A stretch of 64,000 nucleotides of DNA from Platycnemis pennipes (GCA_933228895.1 OW121857.1:434001-498000), one strand, 5' to 3'. Shown: positions 19,107 to 31,709, numbered from the stretch's first letter. The notes: generated by a model not told the origin, from the sequence alone. Made by a program: numbers and translations.

Positions 19107-22100
19107 CTTTCATCCTCAGAAATAAAAATGATGGCATTTTATTCCTTCGATAAAATTTTATACCATTTTAGTGCAATTTTCTCAAAATGACTGCTAGCGC
19201 TCAGTTATTTTGATATTATCCATCAAAGTTGAGAGACCCTTAAGAAACATTTGTGATGAAAGAAGTGTTTGATTTTCTAAGTTCATAATATAATGTTTAT
19301 ATGAGTGCTTGGATGCACAATGTGTGATCTGTGATAACTTATTCTGGAGTGAAACACAAAAAGGTCAACCTATGCAGGTAGAGGTAAACTGCTCTCTCAA
19401 TGACTTACAAGATTGCAGATTACTTTTTAATGGTAGATGTTACATGTTATTGCAGATATTACTTTCTATTGCCATTGCTTATTAAAATTATGCCATTTGT
19501 AAAAAAATTCAAAGACGTGTGCATGCATTACAATCTCTTAACATATTACTTACCATTACATTTGAGGTTTTTCCTTCCCAATCAGCTGTGTTAGTTAAAT
19601 ACATATTTCTTTTTCATGTCTCAAAAGTTCAGTTCTTACATCCTAGTACAGTTTCTTCAATTTGGGTCATTTCAAGCGTTGCATCAAGTGGGGAAGTGGT
19701 AAATTCTTCCAGTTTTAGCCTCTGGAGGTTCAACAGCAGCAAGTATTAGAGGAATTGGAGCTGGGCAAGAATCTTCTTGCCCTGGCTGGGAAAATGAAGG
19801 AAATGTTGTGGTCACATGCCATCCTTATTCATTTCAGTCATCATTCCAAAGAACACTGGTTTTCAAACTTGCAAGCTACATAACACTCTGGATTCATATG
19901 AGCCAGTTTTACACCCAATGGTGTTTGCTTGCTTAATTTCAAGTTACAAATGAGGAATCACTATGAGGAAGATTTCAGTTAAATGCAGAGTGGTCATTCT
20001 TTACCACAAGCCAAAACAGAATGCGATGGAATCGGGGGTACTGTTAAATGACAGGGTCGAAAATAGAGGCACCAGTCCACTACACAGGCAGGTTAAAACA
20101 CTAATTGGATTATTCAACTTTTGCATAGTTAACATTGACAAAATTAACTTCCACCACATTTCAAAGGACAGTGTGAATGTAACTTTTATGACCCTCAAAG
20201 AATGTTTTAAGGATGTCCACGCACTTCCATGAACTAGAGGTTTCCACAACTTCTATCCTCGGGATAACTTGGCTACTGTGGAGGCTAGGAAAATTAGTGA
20301 TGATGCCATGCGTTTCCTCATTTGTAACTTGAAATTGCAAGGACAATGTTTAAGAATTTTCATAAGGCTAAAATGAGAAGTCAAGGGCTCATATTATTTT
20401 TTCCCGAGTCCTCGTAGCCTTGTGGACATAGCTGAAAAATTTCATTGGAAGTAATTCAGAAATGGGTGAGACAGCATTTTTTGAGTAAAAGTGCACCTTG
20501 AGAACTGTGCATCCTGAATGGGAGAAATTCAGAGGTCTCCTAAAGTTTGAGAGGCTGTAACTGAAAAACTACTTGGGCTAGGAAAAAGAAAATTAGGGGC
20601 TTATTTGTTACATTGGTGAAGGGATCATATGTACCAAGTTTCGTCAAAATCCGAGTCGGTGGGTGGCAAAACCTCGTTTTTGTGGTTAAAATGACATGGA
20701 ATGATCCAAGAGTTAATAGTATTTACTATGCACATTACTTATTAGTATGTACATAAAAATAATATCCTGTCTAATTCAATTAACACATTCAATGCTGGCC
20801 CGATTTTCATGAAAGTCGTCAGAATTGGCTGATTGAAAAATTTTTTCTTTTACTTAATTTGTATTTAGTATAGTTCTTTATACCTGTTTATATATGATTT
20901 GAGTAAAATTTTTAATTATTTATGCAAAAATCGGTACCTTGTCAATTGACGAGCTCCGTATTTCACGCATGCCAAGCTAAAAAAAATGAGCGCGTTGACT
21001 AGCTTTCAGGATATGCAAAAATTTTCACGAAGTTTGCAGTAAAGCTATTTTTATTATATTGGCGTTGGACTTTTGCTATAGTTGTCGGGGATTATCATAC
21101 GTAAAAGAAAGGATGTCGACTGTGCAATGAAGGGGCCGCAATGACCCGAGTTATGAAACCAATATACGACGACGCGTCCGGTATCAAGTGAAATGAAGTT
21201 ATTTCGGCCAGGTTTGTGCGCCCGCCCGACACATCGGTCACGTCAACACTCCACCGGTCCACAACACTGACGTCTGGGAAAACCAAAACGCACTCCCACA
21301 CTGGTCGCAATGGTACCCTTTCTTAGTGCAAATGGTCAGCGACCGCCCTGCCAAGAGCGTTGGGCAGCTGCAGGACCTCAAACATCCCTTTTGGGGAAGG
21401 AAAGGCTATTGTAAGGGTGCCAAAGGAAGATTCCAGCGCAACCGCTGGGACTTTCCATGCCCCGCTGTGCATACAGGCAGGGGTACCCACTTCCACTGGA
21501 ATTAGATGCCTGGCCGATAAATAGTACCGAACATCGGCTCTAGCTAAAGTCCCACCCACGAGGGTTGGGAAATTGACCGCCACTATAGGCGATAAGAGGG
21601 TCTGCTTATCGGAGGGTCGAGATCAGTTGCCGATGAAAAGGTCTTAGGGTCTTCAGAGGGAGGGAGGTCAGTAATCCCGCTGAGGTGGGCCCCAAGGTTG
21701 GGGATGCTACTACGCCACAGAGGAAATTACCATCAAATGGCCTCGGTAAAAATCCACAAAGACTCCCAATGAGCTAAGGATACATAAGATATTTCCATGA
21801 CAGGTTCTACGGTGCAAAAGTACAGTTTTATCTATGTTTAGTGTTGCTGACGTCATTTATTATGTACTAGGAGAGTATACCCTTTGATAGTGGACTAAGG
21901 ATAAAATATGGTTTCTTAATGTATGAGAAGGAATTAATTTCCATGACTGTTACATTGATTTTCAAGAATTTATAACTTTTCCACCTAACTTTAATCAGAG
22001 GATTTGGAATTAGTCGAAGGAGACAAATGAAATATGAGGTACAATCTTTATATCAATCCGTATTATTCACATAAAATATACATATGGCACAATAGGGTTC

Positions 22101-22139
22101 AGGAGCAATTTTTACAAAGCCGTTATAAGATATGCACAT

Positions 22140-22236
22140 GTACCACAATATATACAATAAACACAATATATGCAATATGTACAATATACACAATGTGTGC
22201 AACATACACAATGTGTGCAATATTTACAATATATTA
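22140..22236. repeat. Degenerate AT-rich tandem repeat (ACAATATRYACAAT units)
   Basis: About ten imperfect 9-12 bp units built on CAATATATA/CACAATGTGTG run across this block. Open frames through it on both strands are repeat artefacts. Confidence 0.75.
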
Positions 22237-22660
22237 AATTTAATCTTTGTGGTATTCCCTGAAGCAGGGATCCAAGCAGAGCCCAGGACCATCCTCGCAA
22301 TCTGGGCAGTATATACCTATTCATCTGCTTCCTTATTTTTTTGGCTCTGCAAACTCTTTTTGGCTCTGTATTTTTGGGAAGTTTTCTGGAGACAGTGGGG
22401 GGGGGGAGGAATTTAGGGAAGAGGGAATGCATGGAAATAGCTCCCCTTCTGTTCACGGTGAGGAACTGCCCTGCAACTGACCAGGTAATCAATTACGCGG
22501 AGGCGGAATGAGTACCAATCCAGCCAGTTTCCCCATCCTCAGACCCGATCTCCACATCTGTTTCCCCCTCATTCGCCGAGTAGAGGAAAGAAAAAATGTC
22601 CTCAGTGTCCATATCGGTCACCATATAGGTCTCCTTTTCAAAAGGAAGCCGCCCTGAAAA
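22237..22660 (-). pseudogene. piggyBac transposase with N- and C-termini but no catalytic core
   Basis: On the minus strand an acidic N-terminal piece (M-D-T-E-D-I-F-S-F, then E-I-G-S-E-D-G-E-T-G, 22610-22495) is followed within about 60 bp by the family's C-terminal part: F-P-K-F-L-P-P then R-K-L-P and, in shifted frames, K-R-V-C-R-A-K-K-I-R-K and Y-C-P-D-C-E-D-G-P-G-L-C-L-D-P-C-F with a final Y-H. That last block is the Cys-rich tail that binds the TIRs in piggyBac. The DDD catalytic domain between them is missing, and several shifts break the remainder. Confidence 0.78.
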
Positions 22661-24508
22661 ATAAATAACGTTACTCTGCAGGGAAGAGAGAGAGATACAT
22701 ATGTGCATACATTTTCCAGAAGAAAAAATGTTGAGAGCCTAAAGAAAATCTTGTGTTTGCTCTAAATTCTTCGAATGACTTCAAATTATAAGGTAGCATA
22801 TTGCAAACATAAAACAGCAATGAAGCGATGTTTTTTTCCAAACAAGGTCATATGAATGCATTAAAATACGTATTTTTAAGATCGTAGACATAAAAAATAG
22901 AAGTTAGTATAACTAAAAAGACCTGTGGCATGCTATACTTAAATGAAATCATTCTATAATTATTCTGATATTTCAAACATAAGTATCAAAATATAATAAA
23001 GAAAAAGCAGTTTCACGAGAAAAATGAACATAGAAAAACAATACATTTACATAAAACTCCTTCACGCAGTGGAGCTATTTAAAAAATTTGACGTCAGACA
23101 TTTCCCCAGTGTAAGGGTTTACACATCGCAATCAGGGGAACGCTGATGATAAGTCAAATATTAAAATTATTTACATCCCTAATATCAAATCGGAGAAAAT
23201 TATGACTGTATTTCAATGATAGTTAGCTATACATATCGACAATATATAGCAACGATAGTATTATATAGTGTTTGACAGTTAGTGAATGCCTGCAATAGGC
23301 AACCTCTGCCATACACCTTTCAGGTGGCTTGCCGGGTACTACGCGCACATGGATAGACGAAAATGAGCAGATATTCTGGCTACTGAATAATTTACGACAT
23401 AGAAAGTCAGATCATACGCTGAAGTCATGATAAAGATAACACTTACGTTTGCAAATTTTACGTACATAGACATACATAAGCAAAAATATCTTCACTACAT
23501 ATAATTCTTTTGATGCAACACCAACTTCTAAATTTACTGACTTTTTAGGCACCTTTCCTGACATCAATAAGAAATATGGAGCCATTCGATGAATTAAAAC
23601 TAAAATATATAATATTTACGCAAAGTTGGCACGAAAATTTACTGCCACCCTTACCAGGTGCTACAGAGGATTTTTTTCCATCTCTGAGGTCTCGATGGTG
23701 TTGCGAAAGAAATATCCAGTGTGGAAGATGGACCTGCTTCTAAATTAAGAATAAAATTTTTAATGATTACATCGATGAATAAATAAGAAAGAATTTATGC
23801 TTAGAAAAAATAAAATATCCTAATAGGGTAACATAGGCAGCAATATAAAAATAAAAAAAACTTACGGGGCTCAAAAGATGGAGAATTACTCCTCTTCATA
23901 GTTCTTTTAATTCTATAAAAGAAATAGGTAATAATTAAACAAAGCACTAAAAACAGCTAATATATAATGCAGATTTATGGTTAAAAAAATGTGTATTTAA
24001 CGTAATTACGCGTGCAAAAGAAAGAAAACAGGGAAGATGGTAAAGTAAAAATGTAAAAGAGAAAATGGTGTATATAAACTAAAATAATACAAGTAACTGA
24101 TATATAAATATTGATAAATAATAATAACATGTACGTACGTGGACTGCAAAATATGGACGAAAAATACAGGGAGGCTACGGCAACGTTTCCGTTCAGCTAC
24201 AGCATACTATCCACGAATGACGCACACAGCATGAAAGACGGAAGCCTGCAGAAGGCTATAAACACGGTCGGAAGACTCCGGAGCGGGTATTAGTATCGTA
24301 TGGAGGCGGAGAATTGGGACCAGCAGAGCACGTCAACAGACGAGCTCCGTATCTCGGCTTGGACAGGAGCACGTCAATTGACGTGCTCCGCGCTGAATGT
24401 GTTAATTAGATTCAATGTTATTTGAAACACTTCAGGCGACAAACTGAGAACAAAACACCAACATTTGGCAAATTGAAAACACTTCCATCACCTTGAAAAG
24501 TACTTTAA

Positions 24509-27408
24509 CACTAGAACCGCGGCAATTCGGTTATCCCTAAAACCGCGGTCGGGTCACTTTTGACCCACCTTCTTGTTTTGTGATAAATTGGTAAAGTATA
24601 AAGGAAAAAGTAAATTCTGAGTATTTAGACATGCAAATATGCAAGATTTTTATATGAAAAAAACAGTCAAATAGTTTCTTACGTCAAATTATTGATGAAA
24701 AGAAAATAAAAAAATTATAAAAAATTTTGATTGCACTTATAAACATGCAGTGCGTGTCCTTAGGTACTGAATAATGTCAAATGCCGAACACGCATAATGA
24801 TGTCGTGATGTGCATTTTCTGCCCACTGCTTTCTTACATGCATTATACTTTACAAAAATTTTTAGTTTCCTGTGCAATTACCCTGGCATCGAGTGCGCTT
24901 TTCTTGTTTCTCAGAAACTTCATTTGGAATAGCTACGCAGGTATTTTTAATCAGGGTTTCTGTGTAATTTACAGCGAGCTGTCGAAGAAAATTCTCCGCT
25001 CCATTTTCTTCTCATTCAGAGAATTGTACAATACGCAAGCAATTATTCCTACCAAATCCAACAAGTTATAAAACGTGTGAACTGGCCAACGTCTGAATGG
25101 TGCCTTGATGGAACCTTAGCGAGTCATTGGATCCACTATGTGCACTCCATATCTGGCTCCTTTCTGCTACGAATCTCAATTTTGACATCAGGATGCATAC
25201 TGCTTAGAAGAAGAACATTTTTTTTCTTTTTTCCCTGATAAATTGTCAAAGATAGGTCACCATTCTTCCCTAACATTGTGATGTATAATTTACCTTTCCC
25301 CTTCTTGACGCATAGTGGAATTTCCCTGCGAGCTCTGTTTATGTTACCGACAATACTCGTATCATTTTCCTTCAAAGATTCACAGAGAGACAAGGAGGTG
25401 TAAAAATTGACACATGTGACAATCCTCCTCTAACTAATAAAAAGGTTCCATCAATTTATTCGCAACAAAGTCACAAAGGCCCTCACCCTTGGGTCTATTG
25501 TCTTCTCTTCCAGGGTATTGGAAAGCATTGACATCATATTTGGATTCTTTGTCTACGTCCATCCAATACTTCCACCCGTACATATCTGGTTTTGAGGTCA
25601 TGAACTGAATGAATCTGCATCGGCATTTAGATGGGAAAAGTAGCTCATCAATGGTTATATATGAAAGTGGAATGTATTTATAGCTACACTCTTTTTGCAA
25701 TATAGTCTTACCAAAACTCCGATAACATTGCGAATTTACTTTCTTTCAGTCTTTTTGACCCTGCGGATTTAATGTCAAACCTCAAGAAACACATTATTTC
25801 TCTGAATATATCACGAGCCATCGTTATCGTCAAAAGAATTTCTCCACTTCGCAGACCAAAGAGATTTTAGTTCTAAACCCTTAGATTTAAAGGCCCCTCC
25901 AGCGTACAGTAGAGATAGAAAAGCTTCCAACTCTTCAATTTTCAAAGAACAATCATTTGACTGCCTCAGTCTCGGTACATGACACAATATATTCCAACGT
26001 ATTATCAGTGATCATAAGTCACTCAGCACTGACGCAAGTTTCATTCACATAATTTTTTGCAAGCGGCGTGGGGCCAGCACGATCTCTGAAAACTTTGTGA
26101 TACTCACGCCTACCACCTCAAGCATGGTCCACTATCCCAACTCTCTAACTCGTGCCATCTGGGGATACATCCTCTGCACCTGCAGACAGCTGATATAGGC
26201 TACCAACACGGGTAGCCTATTTCAGCTGTCATCATTTCTTTCGTTTGGACTACTCGTTTCGCTGGTGGTACGTAATGTCGTCAACTTGCGTGCTACCTGG
26301 ATTACTCGCGGCGGCCTCTAGTTCTGGTGAGTGAGCCAACTTACGCCCCCGGCCACGACCTCGTCCACAATTCCGAGTATGCCCTGTCCCTGCATGACTT
26401 GGTTAGTTATGCAGATAATAATTATTGTTAAAAGAAGTCGTAATAATAGCACAAGGCGTTGGAACACAGAAACACAATTAAAATTTCCTTAGCACAAATA
26501 TAATTACCACCGTGGTAAACAAATAAATGAGAATAGTTGTACGAACATTGTAATGCATGCATTATACAAAATATTTACAAGTACTTTCATGCTCCACTGG
26601 GAATTTTAGGAACTGAAAGCGGTGTAGTATCATCTTCTGATGATGACTCTGAAGATAAAAATTATTGCGATTCATCGTCAGACGAAAAAACAAACGGCTC
26701 GCACTCAGATTCGTTCTCCGAAATCTCGTTTAGGGTTTCAGCAACATCCTTCGATGTTTATGTTCGGCCATAATCAACGACGAGCTACCACAATATATTC
26801 ATCAGGAAAAACTGCACTACTGACACCGTATTATTCCGGTCAAGCAGCGACCGAGAGGCGTGCCACTAGCGAAAGGGATTGAATTCATGGAAAGCAATTA
26901 AAACGTATAATTTCACACCCTTTTATTTTCCTACCAGGCATCAACAGCTAAGTGTCTTTTTCCAGGTAATACATCACATTTACCTTCAGAGATTAGACTT
27001 GGCTAACATTTTCTGGATTGGCGAATCTCTTCCTGTCCTCCCTCCCCCTACTTCCCCTCACCACTCCCTAGGTGTAAGTAGGGGGCAGCTAGTTTGCATT
27101 ATACAAAATATTTACAACTACTTGAGAATACCGTTGAATCAGGAACAAATAAACGCAAAAATACGATATTAACCCATATAAAACGTAAGTACTCTCAGTG
27201 GGTCAAAAATGACCCAACCGCGGTTCAAGGTAAATCTTAATTTTATTCAGAGTGTTTTTCCCCTATAGATGTGGAATTACTTAGAGTAATTAAATAAACC
27301 TATTGGTGAAAAGTCATGGAATATTAGCCCTTTAAATGCGAATCAAAAGGAGCAGGAAAAGAAAAAAATTGCAAATGGGTCAAAAATGACCCAGCCGCGG
27401 TTCTAGTG
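24509..27408 (-). mobile_element. piggyBac-type element 2 (TTAA, CACTAGAACCGCGG ends)
   Basis: TTAA flanks both ends (24505-24508, 27409-27412). The 14-bp termini CACTAGAACCGCGG and CCGCGGTTCTAGTG are perfect inverse copies. Subterminal GGGTCAAAAATGACCC-like palindromes with AACCGCGGTT recur near both ends (about 24546-24563, 27198-27226, 27377-27394). The 2900-bp element contains a degenerate but nearly complete transposase. Confidence 0.9.
24790..26060 (-). pseudogene. piggyBac transposase, degenerate
   Basis: Read down the minus strand, successive frames give F-L-S-L-L-Y-A-G-G-A (about 25900), S-L-W-S (about 25855), I-T-I-D-E-L-L-F with C-R-C-R-F and S-K-P-D-M-Y-G-W-K (about 25650-25580), R-R-E-I-P-L-C-V-K-K (about 25320), L-L-S-S-M-H (about 25200) and A-C-V-L-Y-N-S-L-N-E (about 25030). 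The I-D-E aspartate is the first catalytic residue of the piggyBac DDD triad. At least five stops or shifts are present, so it is inactive. Confidence 0.88.
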
Positions 27409-27429
27409 TTAAATGAAAGTTGCTACATT

Positions 27430-28150
27430 AATTAGTAATTCAACATGAGAAATTCTCTGTTACAGAGCGATATAAGTTCACAATTAGCCATATAACCAGC
27501 GAGGTGATAGCCATGTTGCTTGTTCACAAATGGCCTCTCCTCCATTGGCTCGTCCGAGATCGCAGACACCAAGCTCCATCGATGGAGTCGACCTCCATCG
27601 TTGTGCAGATTGGAAGTTTTAGAGATTTGAGCGGTTGTTGATAAAGGGGAGTCGCGCAGAGCACATTTGTGCACATCCGTGCATTTCAAAAGACATCCGG
27701 GTACTACTGTACTCAACCCATGAAAAACTCCCAAACGCCATGAAATTTCACACGACTGTAGTATCAACATAAACTTGTACAGGAAACAGATTACTTATTA
27801 CAATTCAACACTCCTCCTTAATCTGATTGCTGTATCAAACCTAAATCAGAAATAAATATATTAAATTTAATTTTATACATTGGTTTTGTGAACAAATCTA
27901 CGACCATTGCATGTGAAGGACAGTAATCTAATTTTATTTCCCCTTCTTCTATTAATTCTCTAGCAAAATTGTACCTTATTTTAATATAATCACTCGTTTT
28001 ATGAAATGCATTCTGTTCACTCAAAAACAAAGCTGACTGATTTTTATTAAAAATTAAAACAATTTTCCTTTCCAACTAATTCAAAAACAAATTCTCCTAG
28101 AAAAACTGCTTCTTTCGCTGATTCTGATATTGCCATATACAGTATACTCT
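27430..28150 (-). mobile_element. Copia 3' end: RNase H C-terminus, polypurine tract and LTR
   Basis: From 28150 to 27818 the minus strand reads Y-M-A-I-S-E-S-A-K-E, N-K-N-Q-S-A-L-F-L, H-K-T-S-D-Y-I-K-I-R-Y-N-F-A-R-E and V-D-L-F-T-K-P, the closing RNase H region of copia polyproteins. AAGGAGGAG then precedes TGTTGAATTG, the start of the 3' LTR, which reaches roughly 27430. The upstream side stops abruptly at about 28150. It is a different copia lineage from the 12365-19106 element. Confidence 0.82.
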
Positions 28151-29444
28151 CGATAATACGAAGCTTCAATTATACAAAGTAAAGCAGCTGGTCCCGACGT
28201 AAATCCTATAGTAATAACATGGCAATATTCGAAAATATGAAGTTTTGAAAATATGAATTTTTTGAAATTACGAACTTCGGGCCTGGTCCCCAGGATTAAA
28301 TAGACTTCATATTTACAAACCTCGGTGAAAAGCTGTTTCAGCAAAACTATTTTTGACTGCGTAGACATCTAACTAATCAGTGTTACCGATTGTGGTGCAT
28401 CAAAAATGAAATGCGTGAATAGTAGTGCATTCTTCTCCCACATATGCCAGTATCTCCCCATCATTTTCTGCATGTAACTCCGCGTGTTATTTAGACCATT
28501 AGTAGTGTGTAAATCGTAGTTAATGCCCTTATTTATCCTGGCTATTTTATGTTTTACGTGTTACCAGCATTTTCATTATGTCCACGGTTCTCTTTTAATT
28601 AAAGGTTAATTATGATGACACATACCATGCTCGCTGCCGTGGGCCTGGAATTATGGCAGTTCAAATTCTCCGTGAACCCTACCTTGTCCTTTTAAGGCGA
28701 GCAATCCTAGCTCAGCTCTCTGTGAAGGGGATGTCCGCAACAAAATCTTGTAGCAAGGAAGGGTTGAGTGAGGGTGGGTGATGCTGTTAGGAAATTTGAG
28801 AGGGTTATGTTGTTCGGGGTAAGGATCATGGTGGCTGGGGAGTTAGGGTGTGTGCTGTGCGTGGGGGAGGAAAGGGTCCGGTGGTGGAGAGGGAAGGCCC
28901 CAGTTGCGGGCGTATCTTTTAAGAGGCCTGCAAACGGGTGCCAAATCCGGGAGACCCTCGCCCGTGCGTGCTGGGCATCCTCACCCGTGTTCGCCCGTGG
29001 GATGCCCAGACGCCTGACCTTGCCCGTTCGCCCCGGATGTCTGAATCCTAGGCGGGTGCCCGGGTCCTAGGTGGATGCCTGGGTTGCTCGCCCAAAGTGA
29101 GGGGAGGGGTGGTAAAAGAGTGAGCAAAAAATATTGCAAACGGCAAAGACCCTTAGGAGAAAGATGATCTTAGGGCAGTTGCCTGCCAAGCAAACGGGTG
29201 ACTGCCTACACTCAGCAAGTCACATTCATGGCACTTCGGAAATGTCCGTCAAACGTCTTCGGGTTGAGCCTCTCTCTTTATCTCTCACACACCGCCTGTG
29301 CAACACTCACCCTAATTTTGCACCTGTGTACAGGCCTCTAGTATCTTAAGTCTCCACCCCAGTTGGCATCTACAAAACCAAAAATGTCTTTCCCTGTTGC
29401 CCTATATACCAGTTTAATTGATTTAGAAAATTTTAAGTAGACTT
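28151..29444. other. No gene; GC-rich block with a hairpin
   Basis: Next to the copia end, CAGTATACTCTCGATAATACG (about 28139-28159) resembles a pogo/Tigger terminus, but no partner is seen. About 28740-29100 is G-rich and then rich in GCCCG words, with CTGGGCATCC (about 28970) pairing to GGATGCCCAG (about 29000) around an 18-nt loop. Open frames here look compositional only. Confidence 0.45.
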
Positions 29445-29452
29445 GGACCAAT

Positions 29453-30012
29453 TAGAGATGGGTAATTCGGTAAACTACCATGGTAATTTTTGTAAATTAC
29501 CATGGTATTTTTCGTAAATTACCAACACCCCTGAAAATTACTGTAATAAATGGTAATTTTCAGAAAAGTTCTTTTTCAGAAAATTTCCTTCTCACGAAAG
29601 AACCATTGGAGTGGGTGATATTATAAATTAAGTAACCAAAACAGTTTTGTTTACCTTGTGTCCATGATTAATTCGATTAATTCAGAGTAAAATAACTAAT
29701 GCTCATTGTGCAGAGGTATGTCTTTGGAGCGAAAATTTCTCATGGTGTGACAAAAGAGAGGCAAATTGCGTGCTGCTGCCGACTTTGTTATAATTTTTTT
29801 AATTAGTTATAATAGATAAACGTCATGATTTATTTTATATAAGCGTTGGCATTTACATCTCAATGCTAATTGATTTCATTTTAAGTCCTCCAATAAGTAT
29901 TTGCAGCTCGAAACTTAAAATTACCTGAAAATTACGGTAATTTTAAAAAATTACCGTAATTTACCACAGTAATTTACCTCAATTGATAATTACAGTAATT
30001 TACCCATCTCTA
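29453..30012. mobile_element. hAT-type MITE (TAGAGATGGGTAA ends)
   Basis: The ends TAGAGATGGGTAA and TTACCCATCTCTA are perfect inverse copies. The flanks GGACCAAT (29445-29452) and GGGCCAAT (30013-30020) form an 8-bp duplication with one mismatch, the hAT hallmark. The 560-bp body is built of TTACCATGGTAA-like and TTACNGTAATTT palindromes near both ends and has no coding capacity. Confidence 0.85.
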
Positions 30013-30020
30013 GGGCCAAT

Positions 30021-31140
30021 ACCGATAGAGAGTATGTGTATCAGCCATCTCCCCAATACTTTCAAGTACTCATTTTTTTTTTGATACTTTTATTTAAAAG
30101 TATCCAAATATGGTGAAATCATCTAAAAGAATAATTTATAAATCCCGCCTTCTTCAACTGACTTACACACGTGTCGTGTATTTGTTTACTTAGCTGGGAT
30201 CTTCATGACTGTAAAAGCGAGACACATGCTAGGAAGTGGAGGCCTGCGGTGAAAAGCATGACCTCCTTCGAAAAGTAGACGAAAATATGCGTACGAAGAA
30301 AGTTTGCTGAAATAGTGGTAAAAATTAAAGTTCTGCCATCAACTGAAGTTCGTTCTGTTCAACGCATACATTGTTCGGCGTTTCCACGTACATTCCAAGC
30401 TCGTTTTCCAAAAATATTAAATTCAAATTTCGTGGCATGCTCAAGTGTTATGATGTTAATGGATTCGCATTAGAAATTTAAAAATGAAGACAAAGGTGTT
30501 TGTCGCCTGCCTCCAATGTTGCATACTAACGGAGAAAACCCGGTTTTGTAAATCGACTAGAATAACTTAAACGAATTTAAGTAAGTATTTGAAACTTAAA
30601 GGACATCATGGCAAAAGTACGATTCATATCCTATTAAAATTTCCTTTCATTTGTGCTTTTCATATTATGACCATCTCCAGAGTGATGCTGGCCTCTGTGA
30701 CTCTAAGAAATGTGCTATTTTTCATCCTCACTGCACAAACATGCCTCAAAGTAATTATTATTAAAAGTCTGATGCCGGCATTAAATGAAAGGCTAAATTA
30801 TCTACACACTGATATGCTCTCTATGAATTTCGCTTCTTCCTTTTTTGGGATATCAAGCCTCAAATTCGAGAGTTATTATATACTTTTTGTGTGATAAGTA
30901 AACACAAAACGTGCTATTTGGTCATATAGTCATCATTAATTATTTTGCACGCATCAATGCAAGGTATCGTACGTATTTTTTGGGAGGCGTAATAATTGAC
31001 AATGAAACTTTGTTACAGTAAATTCACGCCAGCAATGACCTAACTTGATGGCACGCGTAATGCCCCCCCCCCCACCTGGACGTTATGCAACCCACACCCA
31101 TACATCTTCAACATAACCCGAGAAGGCTAACGAGATGGAA
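30021..31140. other. No recognisable gene
   Basis: AT-rich sequence inside the presumed long intron. Short open frames (for example 30589-30894 on the plus strand) show no family motif. Confidence 0.45.
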
Positions 31141-31420
31141 GAACTGCTGAGCATGTTCAGCAGCCGTGTCAATAATGTGTCAATGAGCAATGCATTCAAA
31201 TATGAGCTGCTGAGCATGTTCAGCAGCCGTGTCAATAACGTGTCAATGAGCAATGCATTCAAATATGAGCTGCTGAGCATGTTCAGCAGCCGTGTCAATA
31301 ATGTGTCAATGAGCAATACATTCAAATATGAGCTGCTGAGCATGTTCAGCAGCCGTGTCAATAATGTGTCAATGAGCAATACATTCAAATATGAGCTGCT
31401 GAGCATGTTCAGCAGCTCTC
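31141..31420. repeat. 63-bp minisatellite, ~4.4 copies
   Basis: Units starting GAGCTGCTGAGCATG recur every 63 bp at about 31141, 31204, 31267, 31330 and 31393, the last partial, with only a few differences. Each contains the inverted repeat GCTGCTGA...TCAGCAGC. Because 63 is a multiple of three, both strands remain open across the array; I regard those frames as artefacts. Confidence 0.92.
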
Positions 31421-31512
31421 ATTTCTTAAAAAGAATTTTCAGTATTTACAATGCGAGAGGGCTTAGTGTATAAAATCCAATTCCAGTGACAATTGTAAGA
31501 GTAGCAAAATAA

Positions 31513-31539
31513 AAGAGTTGTCACTATGTGACAACTCTT
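31513..31539. other. Perfect 12-bp stem-loop
   Basis: AAGAGTTGTCAC and GTGACAACTCTT flank a TAT loop. It lies in the intron shortly before exon 3 of the ETAA1-like gene. No poly-T or gene context indicates a role. Confidence 0.8.
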
Positions 31540-31709
31540 ATCTATCGTGAAACTATTTTATTTCTTTTATGTGCAACTATTTGATCTCTTTTCTATTGCC
31601 TAATTTAAGTTACATGTTAGTATTGTTATTTTTATTCCATGTCTATGGTTGATGCAAGAGTGTATTGAGTTTCACGCTTCATTAAATGCAACTTTTTATC
31701 ACTTGGCAG

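Larger units (their letters stand above)
11892..20707. mobile_element. Long-TIR DNA transposon A (GGGTGATTCC ends, TSD AAGA)
   Basis: The left end GGGTGATTCCATGTCA and right end TGACATGGAATGATCC are inverted and flanked by a perfect 4-bp duplication AAGA (11888-11891, 20708-20711). The terminal inverted repeats run 11892-12255 and 20335-20707. Removing the nested copia and one of its 5-bp duplications leaves about 2.07 kb. The interior (12256-12359, 19112-20334) encodes nothing I recognise, so this is probably a non-autonomous copy. A solo end of the same family lies at 5200-5388. Superfamily is unknown to me; a 4-bp duplication fits several groups. Confidence 0.75.
20784..24401 (-). mobile_element. 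piggyBac-type element 1 (TTAA, CACATTCAATGC ends)
   Basis: TTAA stands at both borders (20780-20783, 24402-24405), and the ends CACATTCAATGC and its near-inverse GCGCTGAATGTG form a short TIR. Subterminal GACGAGCTCCGTAT motifs occur near both ends (about 20949 and 24339). A perfect palindrome CACGTCAATTGACGTG lies at 24371-24386. The element keeps an acidic N-terminal exon and a C-terminal zinc-finger tail of a piggyBac transposase but not the catalytic core. A GC-richer block (21100-21760) inside has no recognised content. Confidence 0.8.

Noticed and set aside
22112..22240. Cys/Tyr-rich C-x-Y-C repeat peptide on the minus strand
   Set aside because: Translation of the degenerate ACAATATRYACA simple repeat, fused by chance to the piggyBac tail frame.
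28768..29070. A 100-codon plus-strand frame in GC-rich sequence
   Set aside because: Composition-driven, overlaps a hairpin and GCCCG repeats, and has no recognisable motif.
31141..31420. CRISPR-like array
   Set aside because: The units are contiguous 63-bp tandem copies with no unique spacers, in eukaryotic DNA.
31083..31473. Repetitive proteins of about 107-112 residues on both strands
   Set aside because: Both are products of the 63-bp minisatellite, whose unit is a multiple of three; open on both strands without coding evidence.
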